Origin: Thiogranum sp.
GTDB lineage: Bacteria; Pseudomonadota; Gammaproteobacteria; DSM-19610
Assembly (NCBI GenBank): GCA_024636585.1
Contig: JAGXGS010000031.1
Location: 1-64,000 of the forward strand
DNA length: 64,000 bases
Direction: 5' to 3'
Shown: positions 60,232-64,000 of the stretch, one piece after another
Numbering within the stretch: position 1 is the stretch's first letter
How the letters are laid out: each line of letters begins with the position of its first letter
Program-made: the position numbers and the translations under genes
Notes under the pieces: model-generated
Told to the model about the DNA's origin: nothing
Database searches by the model: none
Seen by the model: the letters and a program-made list of their open reading frames with translations, nothing else

Positions 60232-61575
60232 CTAGTTCCGTTTCAGGACCTCGGCAAGGGTGCTGAACAGTTCGTCGATTTGCGATTTCTCGATGATCAA
60301 CGGGGGTGACAATGCAATGGTGTCGCCCGAGGCACGGATCAGCACGCCTTTTTCGAAACAGTCCAGGAACACCTGGTAGGCCCGCTCGCCCGGTTGATCG
60401 GGCAGGGATTCGAGTTCGATGCCGGCGATCAGCCCCTGGTTGCGGATGTCCTTTACCCAGGGCAGTCCGCGCAGGCTATGGGCGGCGTCTTCCCAGTAGT
60501 CGGCGAGTTCCGCTGCGCGTGTAAACAGGCCTTCCTGCTCGTAGATATCCAGCGCTGCAAGCCCGGCAGCGCAAGCCACCGGATGGCCGGAATAGGTGTA
60601 GCCGTGGAACAGTTCGATAGCGCTTTCCGGCCCGTCCATGAATGCGTCGTAAATTCCCTTGCGTACGAATACTGCGCCCATCGGGATCGCGCCGTTGCTG
60701 AGACCTTTGGCAGCGGTGATCATATCCGGGACAACGTCGAAGTGTTGCGCGCCGAACGGTTTGCCCAGGCGCCCGAATCCGGTAATGACTTCGTCAAAAA
60801 TAAGCAGAATGCCATGCCGGTCGCAGATCTCGCGCAGCCGCTTCAGGTATCCCTGTGGCGGAACGATCACCCCCGCGGAGCCGGCAACCGGTTCGACGAT
60901 GACGGCGGCGATATTCGAAGCGTCATGCAGGGCGACGATATTTTCAAGCTCATCGGCAAGCTCTGCGCCCTGGGCAGGCTGACCGCGCGTGAAGGCATTG
61001 TGCTCAAGGTTTAGCGTGTGCGGCAGGTGATCGACACCATTCAGCAACGCACCGAAATATTTGCGGTTGTTGAGCATGCCGCCTACCGAAATGCCGCCAA
61101 AGCCGACGCCGTGGTAGCCTTTTTCGCGGCCGATCAGGCGCTGGCGCGTGCCTTCGCCGCGCACCCGGTGCCAGGCAATAGCGATTTTCAGCGCCGTATC
61201 CACCGCTTCCGACCCCGAGTTGGTGAAAAAGACGTGGTCCAGGTCGCCGGGCGTATGCTGAACCAGGCGGGTCGCCAGTTCGAATGCGGTGGGATGTCCC
61301 ATCTGGAACGGCGGCGCGAAGTCCATAGTAGCGATCTGCTGGTGAACCGCCTCGGTGATCCGCTCCCGACTGTGGCCGAGATTGACGCACCAGAGGCCGG
61401 CAACACCGTCGAGGATCCTGCGTCCCTCGATGTCCTGGTAGTACATGCCTGAGGCGCTGGTCAGCAGTCGCGGCGCAGCCTTGAAACGGCGATTGGCGGT
61501 AAATGGCATCCAGTGGGCCTGGAGGTCCGGGCGCTGATCGTGGAAGTCGGCGCTGGTGTGTCGTTTGTTGCTCAT
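60232..61575 (-). CDS. Omega-amino-acid:pyruvate aminotransferase (class III)
   Basis: 447 residues, PLP-dependent. HWMPFTANRRFKAAPRLLTS at the start is typical of beta-alanine:pyruvate transaminases. NSGSEAVDTALKIA, EKGYHGVGFGGISVGG, LIFDEVITGFGRLGKPFG (PLP-pocket Asp) and ITAAKGLSNGAIPMGAVFV (Lys Schiff base in AAKG) complete it. It moves the amino group of beta-alanine or a similar omega-amino compound to pyruvate. With mmsA and ald it forms a minus-strand operon (33-bp gap to ald). Confidence 0.9.
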   Translation of the reverse strand: MSNKRHTSADFHDQRPDLQAHWMPFTANRRFKAAPRLLTSASGMYYQDIEGRRILDGVAGLWCVNLGHSRERITEAVHQQIATMDFAPPFQMGHPTAFELATRLVQHTPGDLDHVFFTNSGSEAVDTALKIAIAWHRVRGEGTRQRLIGREKGYHGVGFGGISVGGMLNNRKYFGALLNGVDHLPHTLNLEHNAFTRGQPAQGAELADELENIVALHDASNIAAVIVEPVAGSAGVIVPPQGYLKRLREICDRHGILLIFDEVITGFGRLGKPFGAQHFDVVPDMITAAKGLSNGAIPMGAVFVRKGIYDAFMDGPESAIELFHGYTYSGHPVACAAGLAALDIYEQEGLFTRAAELADYWEDAAHSLRGLPWVKDIRNQGLIAGIELESLPDQPGERAYQVFLDCFEKGVLIRASGDTIALSPPLIIEKSQIDELFSTLAEVLKRN

Positions 61576-61666
61576 GGGGTCAAACTCCCGGACAAAGGGG
61601 TGCAGTAGGAAGGCTGCGCGGGCAGTGTTTCAGCATAATCGCAGTATTTATAAAGATGATAGCATG

Positions 61667-61681
61667 GTTAATAAAATTAAC
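61667..61681. promoter_or_regulatory. Palindrome GTTAAT-AAA-ATTAAC, candidate operator
   Basis: A perfect 6-bp inverted repeat around a 3-bp spacer, in the divergent promoter region of the aminotransferase and the XRE-cupin regulator. A second half-like site (TTGTTAATTATAT) follows at about 61727. A PuuR-type regulator would be a natural ligand. Confidence 0.5.
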
Positions 61682-61759
61682 AATAATGTGTAGAATGCGC
61701 CTTTAAATGCCTTTACGTGTAAGTTTTGTTAATTATATGATGAATCTGAGGGGCGCTTG

Positions 61760-62308
61760 ATGGATGTGAACGTGGGTGCGCGTTTGCGTACTTTGCGAAA
61801 AATGCATGGCTTGTCGCAACGTGAGCTGGCCAGGCGCGCGGGCGTCACCAACGGCATGATTTCCCTGATCGAGCAGAACCGCGCCAGCCCATCGGTGAGT
61901 TCCCTTAAAAAGGTGCTGGATGGTTTTCCGATTTCGCTGGCCGACTTTTTCATCGGGGAATTAGTCGCGGAAAATCAGGTCTTCTACAGGGCCGGAGAAT
62001 TACCCGATATGGGCGCCGGCGATGTAGCATTTCGTCTGGTGGGTTATAACCGTGCCGAGCGCAGCATGTCGATTCTGCATGAGATCTATCCGGCACATTC
62101 TGACACCGGAGACGAAATGTTGCGGCACAATGGTGAGGAGGGCGGTGTCGTGGTGCGCGGCGAAATAGAAGTGACGGTCGGTGGCGAGACGCGGAAACTG
62201 GGTGTCGGTGATGCCTACTATTTCGACAGCCGCACGCCGCACCGTTTCCGCAATGCGGGTGATGAGGCGTGCGAAATCATCAGCGCCAATTCACCGCCTA
62301 CTATTTAG
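61760..62308 (+). CDS. XRE-cupin transcriptional regulator (PuuR-like)
   Basis: 182 residues from the ATG at 61760 after GAGGGG. The HTH is LRTLRKMHGLSQRELARRAG, then MISLIEQNRASPSVSSLKKV. The C-terminal cupin (about 110-180) has HNGEEGGVVVRGEIEVTVGG and YYFDSRTPHRFRNAGDEACE. PuuR-type proteins repress polyamine or amine genes until ligand binds. It is divergent from the aminotransferase operon and precedes the aldehyde dehydrogenase. Confidence 0.9.
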   Translation: MDVNVGARLRTLRKMHGLSQRELARRAGVTNGMISLIEQNRASPSVSSLKKVLDGFPISLADFFIGELVAENQVFYRAGELPDMGAGDVAFRLVGYNRAERSMSILHEIYPAHSDTGDEMLRHNGEEGGVVVRGEIEVTVGGETRKLGVGDAYYFDSRTPHRFRNAGDEACEIISANSPPTI

Positions 62309-62337
62309 GGAACTTTCCAAAGGTACAGACAAAGCCT

Positions 62338-63840
62338 ATGAGTGACGCAGCCACCTTGTACGACTGGCAGCAACGAGCCAGACAACTCGATTTTCGTAAC
62401 CAGGCATTCATCGACGGGAAATTCGTAGCTGCGGCCTCCGGTAAAACCTTCGACTGCATCAATCCGGCCGATGGAACGGTGCTCACCGCGGTGGCCGAGT
62501 GCGGCGAGGAGGATGTAAACCGCGCTGTAACGGCGGCGCGCAAGGCCTTCGAGCGCGGCGAGTGGCGAGACATGGCACCGCGCGCGCGCAAGCTGGTGAT
62601 GCTACGTTTCGCCGATCTGATCGATTCGCACAGTGATGAGATCGCATTGCTTGAATCGCTGGACGTGGGTAAACCGATCCGCGACTCCACGGTCATCGAT
62701 GCGCCCGGTGCCGCACGCTGCATTCGCTGGTACGCGGAAGCGATCGACAAGATCTATGACGAAATCGCCCCGACGCCCGAGGGCACTCTGGGCATGATCA
62801 CCCGCGAACCTGTTGGTGTCGTGGCCTGTATCGTGCCGTGGAATTTTCCGATTCTGATGGCGGCCTGGAAAATTGGTCCGGCACTGGCCGCCGGTAACAG
62901 CGTGATCCTGAAGCCTTCCGAAAAGTCACCCTTGAGCGCGTTGCGGGTTGCGGAGCTTGCCGCAGCCGCCGGCATTCCCGACGGTGTGTTCAATGTGGTG
63001 CCTGGTTTCGGCGCTGTGGCCGGCAAGGCGCTGGCGCGTCATCTGGATGTCGATTGCCTGGCTTTCACCGGATCGACGCTGACCGGCAGACAGATCATGA
63101 AAGATGCTGCGGAAACAAATCTGAAACGGGTGTGGATGGAACTCGGCGGGAAAACGCCGAATATCGTGTTCGCTGATTGTCCGGATATGGATGCCGCTGC
63201 GCAGGCCGCGGCATTCGGTATTTTCTTCAATCAGGGCGAAATGTGCACGGCCGGTTCAAGATTGCTGATCGAAGCCTCCATCCAGGAGGCTTTTCTGGGC
63301 CGCGTCATGCATCTCGCGGACGCCATGTTTCCCGGCGCGCCGCTGGACCCCGTCACTCGAATGGGCGCAATTGTCGATACCGCGCAACTCGACCGGGTGC
63401 TGGGCTATATCGCAGCCGGTCAGGCGGAAGGTGCGCGCCTGCGTCTCGGCGGTGAGCGCGTGCTCACCGACAGCGGCGGCTACTTCATTGCGCCGACAGT
63501 TTTTGACCAGGTCGATAACAGCATGAAGATTGCACAGGAGGAGATTTTCGGTCCGGTGCTTTCAGTCATGACTTTCACGACTCCCGAGGAGGCGCTGCAG
63601 ATTGCCAATGCGTCACCGTATGGACTGGCGGCAGCCGCCTGGACCGGCAATCTGCGCAAGGCGCACCAGCTGGCGCGCGGGCTGCGAGCCGGCTCGGTAT
63701 GGATCAACTGCTTTGATGAGGGCGACATAACAGTTCCATTCGGCGGCTATAAACAGTCCGGCAACGGCCGTGACAAGTCGTTGCACGCAATTGACAAGTA
63801 CGTCGAGGTGAAAAGCACCTGGATGAATTTTTCGCTGTGA
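62338..63840 (+). CDS. Aldehyde dehydrogenase (PuuC/gamma-aminobutyraldehyde-type)
   Basis: 500 residues from the ATG at 62338. ITREPVGVVACIVPWNFPIL, LAFTGSTLTGRQIMKDAAET, MELGGKTPNIVFADCPDMDA (catalytic Glu) and FFNQGEMCTAGSRLLIEASI (Cys) mark the class. It probably oxidises gamma-aminobutyraldehyde-like products of polyamine transamination to the acid. It is transcribed with the XRE-cupin gene, 29 bp upstream. Confidence 0.92.
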   Translation: MSDAATLYDWQQRARQLDFRNQAFIDGKFVAAASGKTFDCINPADGTVLTAVAECGEEDVNRAVTAARKAFERGEWRDMAPRARKLVMLRFADLIDSHSDEIALLESLDVGKPIRDSTVIDAPGAARCIRWYAEAIDKIYDEIAPTPEGTLGMITREPVGVVACIVPWNFPILMAAWKIGPALAAGNSVILKPSEKSPLSALRVAELAAAAGIPDGVFNVVPGFGAVAGKALARHLDVDCLAFTGSTLTGRQIMKDAAETNLKRVWMELGGKTPNIVFADCPDMDAAAQAAAFGIFFNQGEMCTAGSRLLIEASIQEAFLGRVMHLADAMFPGAPLDPVTRMGAIVDTAQLDRVLGYIAAGQAEGARLRLGGERVLTDSGGYFIAPTVFDQVDNSMKIAQEEIFGPVLSVMTFTTPEEALQIANASPYGLAAAAWTGNLRKAHQLARGLRAGSVWINCFDEGDITVPFGGYKQSGNGRDKSLHAIDKYVEVKSTWMNFSL

Positions 63841-63888
63841 CAGTCTGATGCAGACAATGCCGGATGCGCAGCAACTATGGGAGAGTCG

Positions 63889-64000
63889 ATGACGATGGGG
63901 CGCACAGTAGTAGTAGCGGCGACGCAAATGGCCTGTGACTGGAATCTGGAGGCCAATGTCGACCGTGCCGAACGTCTGGTGCGCGATGCGGCACAACAGG
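63889..64000 (+). CDS. aguB: N-carbamoylputrescine amidase-like nitrilase, 5' part only
   Basis: Starts at the ATG at 63889 after GGGAGAG (an earlier ATG at 63877 is less well placed). The visible 37 codons read MTMGRTVVVAATQMACDWNL, then EANVDRAERLVRDAAQQ. The VxVAATQMxC.WDxxxNxxxAExLVRxAA pattern is that of N-carbamoylputrescine amidases, which release putrescine from agmatine-derived N-carbamoylputrescine. The catalytic Glu-Lys-Cys lie beyond the window. The neighbours support an amine pathway. Confidence 0.8.
   Translation, partial: MTMGRTVVVAATQMACDWNLEANVDRAERLVRDAAQQ

Noticed and set aside
1-64000. CRISPR array
   Set aside because: No regularly spaced short repeats were seen. The repeats present are attachment cores, IS ends and a gene duplication.

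Overview
The window looks like a chromosome segment of a gammaproteobacterium. ValS, HolC, PepA, LptF/LptG, PcnB, FolK, PanB/PanC and MltF all have gammaproteobacterial-type neighbours. Tandem DUF2173 genes and a PEP-CTERM protein would fit an environmental, perhaps sulfur-oxidising, lineage, but that placement is inference. Core genes are GC-rich; much of 20-47 kb is lower in GC.

Left core (1-11.06 kb). A partial HD-GYP response regulator, a DUF2970 membrane protein, a minus-strand pepA-holC-unknown-valS cluster, divergent lptF-lptG (lipopolysaccharide export permease), an RDD membrane protein, three tandem DUF2173 (roadblock-like) genes and an exported peroxiredoxin.

Integrated element (11,087-47,567). 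A perfect 47-bp direct repeat, equal to the 3' part of tRNA-Glu(CTC), brackets about 36.4 kb. A tyrosine recombinase lies just inside the left copy and the intact tRNA at the right copy. The left third is a P4-like replication module of tightly overlapping genes: an AlpA-like regulator, a D5/P4-type helicase, a TubC_N-like protein, an SF2 helicase and a zinc-finger/toprim primase. It is followed by an isolated baseplate-hub-like gene. An intact 3,275-bp IS1-family transposon (16-bp inverted repeats, 8-bp target duplication) carries a HigB/HigA-IrrE module and two passengers. The rest is a defence island: a PIN protein, a Panacea toxin-antitoxin pair, a type I restriction operon (hsdM-hsdS-DUF4268-unknown nuclease-like-hsdR), a T5orf172/GIY-YIG protein, a membrane HEPN-like protein and a GNAT toxin-antitoxin pair. 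It also has two CsrA-like minigenes, two tandem small paralogues, a ribbon-helix-helix regulator, relics of the IS ends, and a strikingly structured non-coding stretch at about 42.40-42.73 kb that I regard as the best candidate for something undescribed.

Right core (47.6-64 kb). pcnB-folK-deoxynucleoside kinase-panB-panC, convergent mltF, tRNA-Ser(CGA), a PEP-CTERM protein, an unusual coiled-coil/transmembrane/FKBP protein, and a DUF1624 membrane protein. Last comes an amine/omega-amino-acid catabolic locus: mmsA, ald and an omega-amino-acid:pyruvate aminotransferase on one strand, divergent from an XRE-cupin regulator, an aldehyde dehydrogenase and the start of an N-carbamoylputrescine-amidase-like gene. 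Transamination to pyruvate, alanine recycling by Ald and semialdehyde oxidation would work as one pathway.

No database or folding program was used. Calls rest on recognised motifs, gene order and manual base-pair checks.
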